Part shown: positions 22,424 through 34,537 of the stretch, piece by piece
How positions within the stretch are numbered: the stretch's first letter is position 1
How the letters are laid out: every line of letters starts with the position of its first letter
DNA from: Jacaranda mimosifolia
Taxonomy: Eukaryota > Streptophyta > Magnoliopsida > Lamiales > Bignoniaceae
Assembly: GCA_018894105.1 (NCBI GenBank)
Contig: CM032123.1
Span: 8,991,001-9,055,000, forward strand
Reading direction: 5' to 3'
DNA length: 64,000 nt
Program-made: the position numbers and the translations under genes
The notes under the pieces: model-generated
The model's database searches: none
Told to the model about the DNA's origin: nothing
The model's input: the letters and a program-made list of their open reading frames with translations, nothing else

Positions 22424-22860
22424 TACCTTGTTTGCTTGTCTTGATTGGATGTGATACATACCTAATCAAGTATCTTTTAATATTTATTTTAATTAATAAA
22501 AGCCATTGATAAATTTTAGGTCCAACATTATTTATTGTTGCTTTTGGAAAATGGATCAAATGGGGGAATGCTTGATTTGGTGTGACAAGAATTACAAAGA
22601 TCAAATATGACCTATTTTTTTATCTTATTTCCAATTAAACCTTGTTCCTAAGAATGAAAAAAAAAGAGAAAATTGTGAAAAACTTATTAAAAAGTATAAA
22701 GAATATAATAGTAAATTTATATATTATATATTAATTTATTTATGTATTAATCATATCAACCAAACATAAAATTAAAATATTCTATCATAATGAGTTTAAA
22801 ATGTATCTATTTGCTTATATATCACTTCTAATCACATCATTCAAAGCAAACGAGCCCTAA
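22424..22860. mobile_element. TIR element A of a three-element run
   Basis: Left end ACCTTGTTTGCTTG, right end AAAGCAAACGAGCCCTAA (reverse complement TTAGGGCTCGTTTGCTTT). The interior is non-coding, about 0.4 kb. It ends exactly where element B starts. Confidence 0.55.
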
Positions 22861-23204
22861 GAGCTTGTTTGCTTGGGCATATAGGATTAGACATGATATA
22901 TATACTAGTGACACATAAGCTAGAAATAGTATCCAAAATCATATAATTTATTGTTTGCTTTAATTTTATAAATTGGTGATATCCTATACTTAAAGCCATA
23001 TAATGTTTGGTTGGGAAGATTGCTCACATTTAAAAGGGTGGAAAGTGAATTAGGCCAAGATGGCCTGATCCATAAACCAACTTAGCTCATTATACCATGT
23101 TGGGCCGCAAATATATCATAGGCCATAAAAATGTGAAGCAAATAGAAAATTAGGCTTGAAAATGGATTTATCAGGCCTTAACCTTTGAAGCAAACAAGCC
23201 CTAA
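22861..23204. mobile_element. TIR element B of a three-element run
   Basis: Left end GAGCTTGTTTGCTTGGGC, right end GAAGCAAACAAGCCCTAA (reverse complement TTAGGGCTTGTTTGCTTC). The ends match those of element A, so A and B belong to one family and abut in tandem. Confidence 0.6.
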
Positions 23205-24515
23205 GGGTATTGTTATTTGCATTCCAAAATTTGTTATTCACACTCCATTCTAAATTTTTGTGTTACGTTATTAACCAAAATATATACTTACTTTTCAAAT
23301 GCATTCATATTTATTTGCAAGACAAATATAACCTTTAGTATAATAATTCACACTTTCAACATTGTTATTCATGAAAACATTCGTCTTCAACTTGTCCAAC
23401 TTAATATGAAATAATGATAAATTAGGCAAATAGGCACCTGTGGTTAACCCAAGAATGGATAATGATCGGTTGGATAAATTTACCCATAGGTAAAATTATC
23501 CATTTTTTATTACATATGAGATGGTGGACCCATTACCCAGTGATGGGTAACCCACAGGTACTGATAGTTTTATTTTTTATTTTTTTATACTTGAAGATAA
23601 ATTAATATATACTTTTTAATTTACATAATATTTTTCAAGTATTACTTAAATAAAATTAATAAAAGATGCTACAAATTTTAAACATTATATTGAACAAGTA
23701 CTCAAGTATGTCAAGAATTTTAGTTTGAAAAGTACAACTTAAATATTTAAAAATCTATCGATTTTAAGTTTTATTACATTTCAAAGTTCAAATTTAATTC
23801 CCATTATATGTCAAAAGTGTTTTGAACTAAAAATTTAAATACTACTTAAAAATATTTGTTATTATAAAAAATGCATTATATCCTCCAAATTATTTATGAA
23901 AATTAGAGAAAAATTTAATATATATATATATATATATATAGTTTTTCATGGGTTATTTGTGGATTGGGTCAATTAGTAGCAGGTAATTAGGCAGTGGGTA
24001 AAATTACTCACATTTTATTGGGTGAAAAAAATGAGGCCTATTACTCGCATTTCTTTGTGTACTATGATTGATTTTTTTGTGAAATTTAGATAATAAAGTG
24101 AAGTGCTCTTGTCTTCCTTTATTCTACTTTTATGATTAAAATAACTTTATACAACAATCTTTATGAAATAAAATAAGACCCACGTTTGGGGTGTGAAAAT
24201 ATCCTATTTTGTAGTGATGCTATCATTTTCTTATTAAGTTTGCAGTCATGTCTTCAATTAGATGAATGAATTTAAAGATGTGATAATCTGTTCATTTTTA
24301 TATGCTCTACCATGTTTGCTATGAAATAAATCAAAGTTAGGAATGAATCAAAATTATATTTTATAGGATAAAGAATAGTACACTAAGGGCATAATTGTCA
24401 AGCAATTTAAGTTAAATTATATCTTGAAAATAAAGGAATATAATAGTCAATTCTTATAGATTAAAAATTAAATGAAGTACCAATAATAAATTTTGGAGTG
24501 CAAATAACAATACCC
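23205..24515. mobile_element. TIR element C, 1.3 kb, different family
   Basis: The left end GGGTATTGTTATTTGCATTC and the reverse complement of the right end, GGGTATTGTTATTTGCACTC, differ at one of the first 20 positions, and similarity continues with CAAAATTTGTTATT against CAAAATTTATTATT. The interior holds GGGTAA/TTACCC-rich words (23430-24040) with further inverted symmetry, perhaps a nested element. No transposase frame is seen. Confidence 0.75.
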
Positions 24516-25058
24516 ATATATTATTGTCTAATCTTGATGATTCTCAACTGAAAAATTTAATAAACACAAATAAAGATAAAGAACTGTCTTTTATTGATAT
24601 CAAACAAAAATAAAATTATTTGTTAATTTATAAGAGTACAAAAATTTACAGCCAATCTAACTGACTCACACTAATTTTTTTTTTTTTTTTTTTTGATAGA
24701 GCATACAAATGACGAATTTTTATCCTTTCAACAAATTAATATTTTTTTTCATTCTCAAATTAATATTTTCTTATTCTTAAATCAAATAAATTTGGTATTG
24801 ACTAAATTCTATTTGTATTGACTAAATTCTAAATTTGGTATTTCTAATTTTTGTTTATCTTTTAAAAAAAAATCATTAGTTTGTTGTTCACAAAAGCATT
24901 AATAATTAACATTTGTATTTTCTTAAAAAAAAATATTAGTTGGCTATTTACTAGTACATTTAATGTCGTTTCAAACTTAATTCATTTAGATAAACTGTAG
25001 AAAAATTTAATTAAGATGAACTATTACAAATTAATATTGTTGTATTACTCAAGTTGAT

Positions 25059-25090
<32 letters not shown>

Positions 25091-25526
25091 CAAAAAAGTA
25101 GGTGCTTAATCCTAATTGTGCCTATTTTGACTAAATTTTGATGCATTTTTTAATTTCTTTTATTTCTTAATAAAAGTTTCATTGGTTTATTACTCATAAA
25201 TATAATTAATAGCTTTACGTGGCACTAATAAAAATTTGTGCAAATTTATTAATTTGCAAATTCTAATATATATGTTGAAGAGAATAATAGGAATTTATAA
25301 AATGTCTACGACCAAATGTTTGATTTGATTTATTTAGCTCTACTCATTCATTTGTGTTTTTCTAGATGACTCTCATCTGTTTACAATTTCTCAGCACATT
25401 CTTTTCCTATATTTTCTTGTTTTCATCCACTAATATTATTTCATTCACATTTCTCACATCTTTTCTATTCTTAGTTATTTATGATAAAGTTTTTTATTTT
25501 TAAATTTATATTATGAATACTTTATA
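24516..25526. other. AT-rich stretch, no gene recognised
   Basis: Holds a T-tract of about 20 at 24675-24694, an (AT)n run at 25063-25086 and a short direct duplication of TATTGACTAAATTCTA near 24797 and 24817. Nothing coding is seen. Confidence 0.55.
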
Positions 25527-28500
25527 ATGTTAGTCTTCCATACACTTTGTTTGGGAGCGTTCTCCCTGAACAAGCCTGTTCTGGGAGAACAATCCCATAC
25601 ATACAGCCCTCCTTTTTTCATTTTCTTCTACCGTGCAGTTCCCAAAAAACCCCTCAAATTCTCCCTATTAACAAAGTTGGCCCATTCATTTTACATTCCC
25701 CAATGCTCTGACCCGGTGCACAGCCTTCTGTCTCCCCTCACATCTATCTCTCCCTCTCTTTTCTCCACGCTCACAGTCTGCCTGTTTCCCCTTCCCCCAA
25801 ATCACATATTTCGCACTACTCTTTACAATTGTTGAGATTCAGTGAGATTTATGGCCAGAAAAACCTAACTGAAAGCGTTAAGTCACCATCTCTATTTTAA
25901 GAATGCAAATGGTGAGGGGAAAATGACGTGGATGGGTTTTTTTTGGTCCCGATTTGTGCTTTTCGTCTGGGTGCATGGAGGTAGTTAAGTTGGTGGCACT
26001 CGATGTGTGTATATATGAAATTTTATCCATATTTCATGCAAGGGTTTTCGGGAGTTGAAAACTTGCACCGATTTTATATGACGTGCGATGTCGTCTGTCT
26101 GGTGCCACGGTTTAGATTTGTAAGTCTGGCCCTATCACGGTCTATTGTTTTGTTTGGGGGTTGAGTTTATGTTTGCTTCCATTTGGCTTTCGTGCTTTGC
26201 ACTATGTGTTCATGTGTATATGTGCCGCGTATGTTTCTTTCACATTTGTTAGCTTGAAATCTGGGAAATTTGGGCGACCATTGAAACTGTTGATGTTGTC
26301 TTTTGAGGATTCACTAACTGTACATGTCAGATTTCATTTATGCTTGTTTTTCCTCCTTCCGCGGGTTCTATGATGGCTCGCTGAGCTTGTGCTTGTATTT
26401 TTTGGTAGAACATGGTACTCCTTTAATTGCTAGTGGTAGTGTGCGTATTTGTTAGTTTTGCATTGCTGTTTCATTTAACTTTGATGTTGGGCGTGCGTAT
26501 AAAATGGCTTATTTGAGAAATTTGGTTGTATTGTCCTCAGCATTTGGATTTTGTCTTCATAAACTTGAAGGCCTGAAGTTTTTTTGAGGGGTAGTTGAGG
26601 GTTGATAATTATGCTGCTTTATGTTTGGATTCACTTCTGGGCAATAATTTCTACCTCTGTGACTCTAATGTGCCTTGTTTTAGTATTGTGGGAGGGTCCT
26701 TTGTCCTCATTTTTTGACCAACACAGGGCAATATGTACCCTTTTACTTGAGGTTGTTGTACCATTTTCAAATATAGGTGTTGCTATAGTTGTCAGAGTCT
26801 GCTTTTGCTTTGTATGCTGCTTGGCTTATGTTACTGTATGGCAGCTTTGGTTTATTGTCAATAAGGTTGCAGCATCTGATTTTCCTAGATTCCCGGCATG
26901 CTACATTATGCAATTCTGTGCCCCATGTGCTTCCCTAATTTGTTCTCATATCCTGCACTTCATGTTTTCCTGTCAGAGTAGTCATATCCTGATGCAAAGC
27001 CTATTACTTCATGCAGTACTGGCACACTATTAACCCTTAACATGAGTCCATCTATAAATACATGTCTTCCTCCTTTACTCTTTCCCACTCCCACACATTT
27101 ACACACCCCACATATGGCGTTTGAGGAAGTCCTCTTTCCCATATTGCTTTTCATTTAGTAAACTGCATCTGTATCTGTCAACTCTCCAAGTAAAGTGCTT
27201 CTCGCATACCTCTGATCCCTCAACCCCTCTCCACAACAGCAGGTACAAAGAATCTGTATTCACACAGTCTGTTAATTTACATATTTTCTAGCATTTTGTA
27301 TAGTTAATTAAGCCCTACCAAATCAGCAGCCCCTACGAGCTCTTCTGAGGATAATTTCTCGACCTCAACTTCCAAGTCCAAGGCCATGTCCAGACCTCTA
27401 ATACATTCCCCAAGCAAAAGTTCTTGTAGTTCATCAGTAAGTTATTCCTATGACACTTACGATGCTTAATCCCTTATGTGCTCTATGTGATTTTTATGTT
27501 TTGAACAATGTTCTTCATGTTATTTTTCCCTAAGTGTTTAGTGTATTGCTTATTTCAGTGTTTTCATGTGCTTGTTCATATGCTCTTCCCTATGATCTTC
27601 ACCGTTTGATCCATTAGAATATTTGGCATCACTGTTGGGGTTTCTCCATGCCAAAAATGGAGAAGTAAGTCATTCCCCCGTGATGACCTCTTAGGATTTG
27701 ATATATTAAGGATGGTGTGAGATATTTTATGAGGTGGTAGTGTTGTTCTGCATCTACCTCATGTTGCTGTCCACATTTCAGTTTTGTCCATATAATAAGT
27801 GTCCTCATTTCCACCTCTTGATTAGGTTGGTTGTGTCCCTGGTTTTTTGTCTGCACTTCTGTCCAGCCCCAATTACTTCCTGAATATTGTTTGGGTTAGT
27901 TTAAATTGTATCTTCTCTTGTTGTCCATCTGTATTGTAAGCTGCTGTCCATATGTCCAAATATTGTTCAGCTGGGCATTCTATATATTGTCTCCTTTTTT
28001 CAGTTTCTTTCACTGTCAGGTTTGCAGGGTGTGGTGGTTTATATTGGTTACACTTCCTGTACGTTTCGTTTGGTTCAAACATAGTGTCCTCCACGTTGAG
28101 TCAGAGTTGGCTCCATTGCATTCTGTCACTATTCGATCACCATGCATTTTTTTCTCTTTGGTGCCATCCCAGTAGGTTCCTATGCCTTGGGATGGATGGG
28201 AGTGATTGTGGATAACTAAAAATATGATGGTGCTTTTAGTTGGATCACATCATAATGTGTTGGTGTGGTCCTACAAGTGTCCATCAAACATTATTTTTCC
28301 CCAGTTTTTTCTTTACTCAGTGGTTGCAGAGGACCGTTTTTCACATGTAATTAGAGGAGAAGAAGATGTATTTATAGGGCCACAACCTTGGATATACCTT
28401 TACCAAATGTTATCGTTTATAATTTCGAATTTATAGTGTTAGCCTGTATTTATTTATTTCTTTTCTTAGTACCATCAGTTGCAATGTTTACTTTAATATG

Positions 28501-28640
28501 GTATAAGGACCGATCTAATGGTGTATACTTTGTAGTATTTGTATTACGAGCTACACGTACGATGAATATTAAATTATGCTTTTCGTTTTTAGTCAATAAT
28601 TTCACATTTTCGTATAAAAGTGTGTACAAGTTTTAGTAAA
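25527..28640 (+). other. T/G-rich, GC-elevated region of unknown nature with exon-like islands
   Basis: Base composition changes sharply from the flanking AT-rich DNA: the plus strand is T/G-rich with CT-rich patches, as in plant introns and leaders. The left edge has a short inverted pair, GGGAGCGTTCTCCC and CTGTTCTGGGAG. A TATA-like CTATAAATAC lies at 27051. Two exon-like islands are seen: 27319-27440, open and Ser-rich (PTKSAAPTSSSEDNFSTS...) before a GTAAGT; and 27620-27666, bounded by TTAG and GTAAGT, which reads EYLASLLGFLHAKNGE. No family is recognised. It may be a decayed gene, gene fragments carried by a transposon, or a non-coding RNA locus. Long frames such as 26602-27033 are hydrophobic because of T-richness and are not called. 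Confidence 0.3.
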
Positions 28641-29285
28641 CTTTTACTTATTCAATATTTTGAACCATCACGAAAGCTTCCACAAAGAAGTAAAAATGGG
28701 GTCACATATATTTATATTGCTTACTATCATTATATATTATTCATAAACTAACCAATATAGTTAAATAACACAAAACGATAAATATGATTAAAAATTAATA
28801 ATATTACGAATAAATCAACATGTAAATAAAAGAGAAAAAAAATATGAAATAATTAGAAAAAAAAACTTAAAATAACAATCATAATCAGTAGGACGATATG
28901 CATAATAGCAAACATATAGGGTAAAAATATATGTTAATAGTTGACCGCCATGTATTTAGTTGTGAGCACAAAAAAAGAGAGTATAAAAACCATTTACATT
29001 ATGAAATTAGATTATTTGATTTATATATCAATCAAATATAGGGCACTGAATGTCAATCCAACTGCAAAATGTATATGAAAGAACTATGTATAGAAATTGG
29101 ATCATTAATCCGGTTGACAGCTTACAATGAATTAATAAATTATAAGCTAAAATAGAAGCAAACTATATCATGAAGAAATTAATCACATTAAATAATAGGT
29201 TAGCTAAATATATGATTTGGAATAGCATTATTTGTCAATGTATGTGACAGTACATATAAAATATGTACTATATTTACATGCTACA
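28641..29285. other. AT-rich stretch, no gene recognised
   Basis: No coding potential and no clear repeat structure were seen. Confidence 0.5.
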
Positions 29286-30550
29286 GGTTAATTACAAATA
29301 CCCCTTGGGGTTTGGCCTATTTATCAAAAAAACCTAAAAGTTTGATGAAATTACATGTACCCCCCTTATTAGGCTCCATCTTACATTATTTAGAATTTGG
29401 TAGCCTTAGTCCAAAAAATTGCTGACGTCATAAAAAATTTTGCTATTGGAATTTCGAAAAAATGCCCCGTAGTTACTGTTATGATTATTTGTAAGACAAA
29501 ATTACCCATGGACCTATTTAATGCTTTTCTCAAAACACAAGGATGTAATTCTAACATTATTTAAATTACGCATTATAAATTTAAATATTATTTATTATTA
29601 ATTTATTAATTAAACTATTTATTATTCTTTTTATTTTATTAATTAAAAAATGAAATTAGGTAAAAAATTAAAAGAACGTATATTAAATTCATATGTTACG
29701 TAAAATAGTTTTTATAATTTTAGATTACATAATGATTAGTGCTATCAAAATAATAGTTATAATTAAAGAAATTTAATTAGATTAAGTTGAAATTACTTAT
29801 TAATGAAGAAATAAAATAAGTAAAATATTAAAAAAATAAAATTAAAAACCCATTATCTTATATGACCATAGTTTTTTTAAAAAAAAATTATTAATATTCT
29901 GTAATATTAAGATAAAAACACATCTAAAATAATATAATGAACTTTAGTTCAATTTATTTATTAATTAAAAAAATTAATATCTAACATACTAATAATTTAT
30001 TAATAAAAAATTATAAAAATCTAGAAACCGAAAACATATTAAATAGCGATAATATCTAAAATAATTTATATACATAATTTAATTGATCTAATTATATTAA
30101 ACCAAAAATATATTTATTCATTGAATTACACATTATACAAGATTAAAATAATAAATATAAAAAAAAATTAATATCTACCCTACTAATAATTAATAAAGTA
30201 AAACATAATAAAAATCTAAAAATTTTATGAATATTTATATACACAATTTAATTGCATTTAAGCAATTTTAAATGAAAAATATAATTATTAATTGAATTAC
30301 ATGTTATATAATATTAAAACAATAAATGTAGATGAACTAATTTAAGCAGATGAATTATTAAAATAATAACCATATGTAAAACAAATAAATTATTTTAATA
30401 ACTAATATATCTAATTAAAAATAAGATAAAAAATTTAATACACATTATTAATTCAAATTAAATAGGTCAATATTATTATTTTTATTTTCTGAAATATTTG
30501 GACCTTGTTGTAATTACATCAAACCTTAGGGGGCTATTTGTGATTAACCC
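29286..30550. mobile_element. TIR element, 1.27 kb, very AT-rich interior
   Basis: Left end GGTTAATTACAAATACCCCT, right end reverse complement GGGTTAATCACAAATAGCCC, followed on both sides by CTTGGGGTTTG / CCTAAGGTTTGATG. Termini of this AATTACAAATACCCC kind are frequent in plant genomes. The interior is almost only A and T, with no transposase frame. Confidence 0.7.
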
Positions 30551-31050
30551 TTACAGTAATTATAATACATATAGCACCTCTATCATGTAATTTATAAATA
30601 TATGTATGCTGCTATGTATAAATAGGTTATGGATAATGAAAATTAACTATTGAGATTGAGGTGTACTGATTACAATATTTCTGTGGAGTAGTTTTAAATT
30701 CTTTGTACCCTTATCATGGACAATATTAATGGTCTTCCCGTCCATCATATAACTTGTTTTTCATAATGGTTACATTGAGTTCCTACTTACCATAACTATA
30801 TGATTCATTCCGCTTTATAGTATGTAGACATGAAAGTGACGCATAGCGGCCGATTTTCTGATTTGAATGGTACCCATTCCCGGAAACCTATATTGGTTGT
30901 CGTCATATTATCTTCCACTTTCACTCTCAAAATGTATTTGTCACATGTTTCATTTAACATGTCTCTCACTTTGAATTGTATGTAATCTTTATGGGACCGT
31001 CACACGATAAACTCGTTCATAGATGGATCTTCATGGTTATAACCCATCAT
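30551..31050. other. Lead-in to the PIF/Harbinger cluster, nothing assigned
   Basis: Mixed-composition DNA without recognisable coding content before the Myb/SANT-like frame. Confidence 0.4.
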
Positions 31051-32002
31051 ATGGAGTTGACGGTGGATACCATACCCAATCGGGGGGCTAGTAGTAGGTC
31101 TACAAACTTGCGATGGCGATTCGCTAATGAGAAGTTGTTGGTCGAGTTTGCCTATGACGAATACCAAGCAGATCAACTTCTCTCCACCACGTTCTCAATG
31201 TACACATGGAATTAGATTTGTCATAAGATGAATGTGGAGGTACAACCCGCATTTACGTACACAGTGAAGCAGCTTAAGCAAAAATGGAATAGAGTTCGTG
31301 CATTGTGGCGAATTTTTCATTCACTGATAACTAATGGTACAGGCTACGGATGGGATTACGAGCGGAGCACGATCACGGGTAGTGAGGATCGCATCGCCCA
31401 CTGGCTTGCGGTATACTTATGTTTTATTCTTTGTAAAGTTTTAATCAATTATTAGTGTAATAATGCTCTTTTCGAATTTTTAGGAGCACCCGAACTATGC
31501 CACCTTGATGGAGCACGACTTACCATGCTACGATGACTGTACTGAGATGTTCTCAAAGAATGTTGCTTCGGGATCCAATGCCAGATCTTTGGTGATGCTG
31601 CATCTTGCCACCGATAGTAATCGAAGTGGGAGCGAAAATATGACCGGAGGCAGTACTGGTGGGTCAAAACGTTCAGCTTCATCACATGATGACGTCGATG
31701 ACACTGCTGGTAATCAGGGAGAGGGTTCATCCGGACGGGGGAGGGGCAAACAAAGGAAGTTCTATGCAAGAGATAGACAAGATCGATTGGAGGACGCCCT
31801 ACACAAATGGGATAGCATAATGGACGCAAAATCTGAGAGGATTAGGCCTAAAGCCCAATCGTCTATTTTCGAGTGTGTGCAGGCACTGCGTCTCCTAGAT
31901 GGCCTACCAAACCACCTATTTGGAAGGGCTATTAATTCTTTTCAGAGTGCCACGATGAGGACCTTCTTTCTACAACTGGATGATAGAGAGAGGCGCCTAT
32001 AG
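31051..32002 (+). pseudogene. Myb/SANT-like protein, PIF/Harbinger ORF1 type, broken
   Basis: A frame from about 31051 reads LRWRFANEKLLVEFAYDEYQ and, after a TAG at 31213-31215, continues in the same frame through YTVKQLKQKWNRVRALWRIF and TGYGWDYERSTITGSEDRIA to HWLA. This is the pattern of the plant Myb/SANT-like domain (W at the start, Q-L-K-x-K-W-x-x-V-R helix, G-x-G-W-D turn, final W). A GT-AG intron (31412-31483) then joins to EHPNYATLMEHDLPCYDDC, a Ser/Gly-rich basic linker (GRGRGKQRK) and an acidic helical tail with a stop at 32002. Such proteins partner Harbinger transposases and bind DNA; related host genes are annotated as L10-interacting MYB domain-containing. Only the one nonsense codon breaks the frame. 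Confidence 0.75.
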
Positions 32003-32264
32003 GTTGAGTCCCTAGGCATTTAATCCAACTGCCACTCTCCCTGTCCCCCCTAATGATTTAATGTTGTCAAGTACTTATGTCGGTTGTCTGTGTAATTTTT
32101 ACTTGTCTGTTTCATTCACTAATGTCCCGATGGTATGTATGACCTTATTGTCACCTAACTTAGTAGCATTTAATCGCTTCTTGTATGGATTTCTATGACA
32201 TGATACCATACTATATCTTTATCAACTTTCACATTTATCGTTGATGCCTATTTTCTCTATAGAG

Positions 32265-33678
32265 ATGGCCAGTGGATCGAGCTTAATGCCACCACACCTG
32301 GAGTTCAGCGAAGGATCACCTAACACACCTGGCAGTGATGTATCCGACGGAGCTAATGATCTATTGTTCATCGCAGATGTCTTGTTGCCTAATCTATACG
32401 TCGATAAAATGTCGTGTAACACATCGGTACTCCATGGGGTCGATTGGGTTGGCGAGATAATGGATGGCCATCCAAACCGATTCTACGATAACATGCGCAT
32501 GACAAAGCCCACCTTTATGAGATTGGTCCATGAATTAACCAGTCGTGGGCTGTTACCCTAAACGCAACAGTGTCGAGTATCACCAACTGAGGATGTGGCA
32601 ATGTTCATGCAGACAGTTGGCTATCATCAGAGATAGAGGAATACCATGGAATGTTTCCAACACTCCTTGGAAACGGTGAACCGCCACATACGTCGTGTGA
32701 TCAAGGTATTGAATATGTTAGCGCCTAAGCTCATAACTTTCCCAAATTTTAACGAGGTGCCCAACCAGATTCAAAATAATCCTGACTTCTTCCCGTATTT
32801 TCAGGTATCGACTCCTTAAAAGATCAGATCAGACTATGCAACCTATCTAATACTTATTTGTACCTGAATTGTTTGCCTTTTATCCTTAGGGTGCGGTGGG
32901 GGCAATCGACGGCACCTTGGTGTGTACATGGGTACCCGCTCACAAACATAATGCATATCGTTCGTGAAAAGGGAACATTCCCAAAATGTCCTTGCCATAG
33001 CCGACTTTGAACAAATGTTTACGTATGTGTACGCGGGTTGGGAGGGGAGTGCCAATGATGCACGGGTCTTGCTGAACGAAATCCAAAGTGACCCTACGTT
33101 TCCCTTCCCCCCCTCTTCAGGTATCATGGTTCGATTCTACTAACTGTACATATTCGTATCTATGTGTCGTACAAAGTCTATATTGTTCAACTACTGTCTA
33201 GAATATACTAACCCATTTAGATATTCTCATTTAGGGAAGTATTATCTCGTCGATGCTGGCTTCACGAACTATATGTGCTTCTTATCCCCATATAGATAGT
33301 CCCGATACCACCTCCAACAGTTCGATGGTACCCCCATATATAGTGGGCCAAGGGAGCTGTTCAACCATTGACATGCTCGACTGAGGAACACCATAGAACG
33401 GACGTTCGAGATTCTTAAAAAGTGGTTCCCAATTTTAGCTTGGGGTATGCCGAGCTACATGGTCACTTGACAGATTGATATTGTCATTGCATGTTGTACG
33501 CTGCATAATTTCATCCGTAAGTATAGTCGGGGATGAAAACATTTTCGCGACCCCAGACCTCGAACTTGACCCAGACTAGGAGACCTTCTACCACCGTGGT
33601 CACCCGAGCCAGCAGGAGATACATGCACAGTCTGAATTTCGGGATGGTCTAGCACAATAGTTGTGGGCCGACAGGTAT
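32265..33678 (+). pseudogene. PIF/Harbinger DDE transposase (ALP1-like), multiply broken
   Basis: A start at 32265 (MASGSSLMPPHLEFSEG) leads into a helical N-terminal region (VDWVGEIMDGHPNRFYDNMR, KPTFMRLVHELTSRGLLP), then a helix-turn-helix-like part and the nuclease core. Nonsense codons stand at 32559, 32634 and 32965, with a frame change at about 32983. After introns 32805-32889 and 33121-33234 come YYLVDAGF, stops at the PYR*SRYHL and NH*HARLR positions, NTIERTFEILKKWFPIL, another stop, and CTLHNFIRK. The three catalytic acids are still encoded: D in AIDGT (32908), D in LVDAGF (33252) and E in NTIER (33396). The HNFIR and RDGLAQ-x-LW tail words fit the family DDE_Tnp_4. No intact product is possible. 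Confidence 0.88.
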
Positions 33679-33946
33679 TGATCAATTTAGATTGAATACT
33701 TAAATCCACTATATCATCCTATATGCGTGTTGTTGCACATGTACAGTTTTAGAACTACTTGTTATCACTTAATATATTGAACTAATAATTTCTGTCACCA
33801 CATTATAATACCACATGATTGAATATCTGTATGTACCATCGCATCTCACATGTACTGATATCTTTGTATTTCTTATCGCACTGTAACATGATGAAAATAT
33901 TATTCTGTAATTTATTATGAGATGTGTGCTATGATTTTGCTTAAGG

Positions 33947-34387
33947 ATGAGTAGGTGCGATCCTCCCTTGTGCACATGTGGTGCGGGTCCCATGCAAGTA
34001 CTTATGTCCAGGACAGAGAGGAGCTATGGATGTTACTTTTTCAGATGTCCAGCTTCCATTGAGCACCCACGCAGCTTCATATGGGCAGACAGTGGATGTG
34101 AGGATGCTATAGGTATGTATAGGCAGCGTCGATCATTTGGCGCTGCCTCATCACATGGTACTTATAGCACATCTACATCCACATGTGGTTCTTATAGGAT
34201 TACATCGCCGAGTGGCCCTCCTTGTGATGAGCATAGCTTTGTGCGCACTGATCAGCACACACCATCCCATTTAGCACACCATACGGGCCCACTCTTGCTA
34301 TTGCCCTTATGTGGATGCTGTATATGTATTTTGTTGCTTGTGTTGTTGCTCCTACTAGTAGTCTTATTTAAGATATTATATGTATGA
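33947..34387 (+). CDS. GRF-type zinc-finger protein with a C-terminal membrane segment
   Basis: This 146-aa frame begins MSRCDPPLCTCGAGPMQVL and continues RTERSYGCYFFRCP and SFIWADSGC. The order C-x-C-G, then F-x-R-C-P, then F-x-W-x-D is that of the GRF zinc finger, which binds single-stranded nucleic acid in the members studied. The fourth metal ligand, usually a Cys just before the F-x-W, is not present there; a His (EHPRSF) stands close by. Residues about 115-146 form a long hydrophobic run (LLLLPLCGCCICILLLVLLL), so the protein may be tail-anchored. Small GRF plus membrane-segment proteins are a known plant group often found near transposon genes. It is intact, unlike the transposase in front of it; whether it belongs to the element is inference. 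Confidence 0.5.
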   Translation: MSRCDPPLCTCGAGPMQVLMSRTERSYGCYFFRCPASIEHPRSFIWADSGCEDAIGMYRQRRSFGAASSHGTYSTSTSTCGSYRITSPSGPPCDEHSFVRTDQHTPSHLAHHTGPLLLLPLCGCCICILLLVLLLLLVVLFKILYV

Positions 34388-34537
34388 CCACCTACTTTGG
34401 GTGGATTTCGAGAGGTACATGTATTAACGGAGCACCTATAATTACCATTTAGTATGGTCTCGTAACGTAATCAAATATATTATAGATGTTATTTCTTAAT
34501 ATTCATTACCACTGGGTATGGTCATCGTACCATACAG

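Noticed and set aside
26602..27033. 143-aa hydrophobic frame resembling a multi-pass membrane protein
   Set aside because: Leu, Val, Phe and Cys richness follows from the T/G-rich strand. Neighbouring frames show the same look, and no conserved motif was seen.
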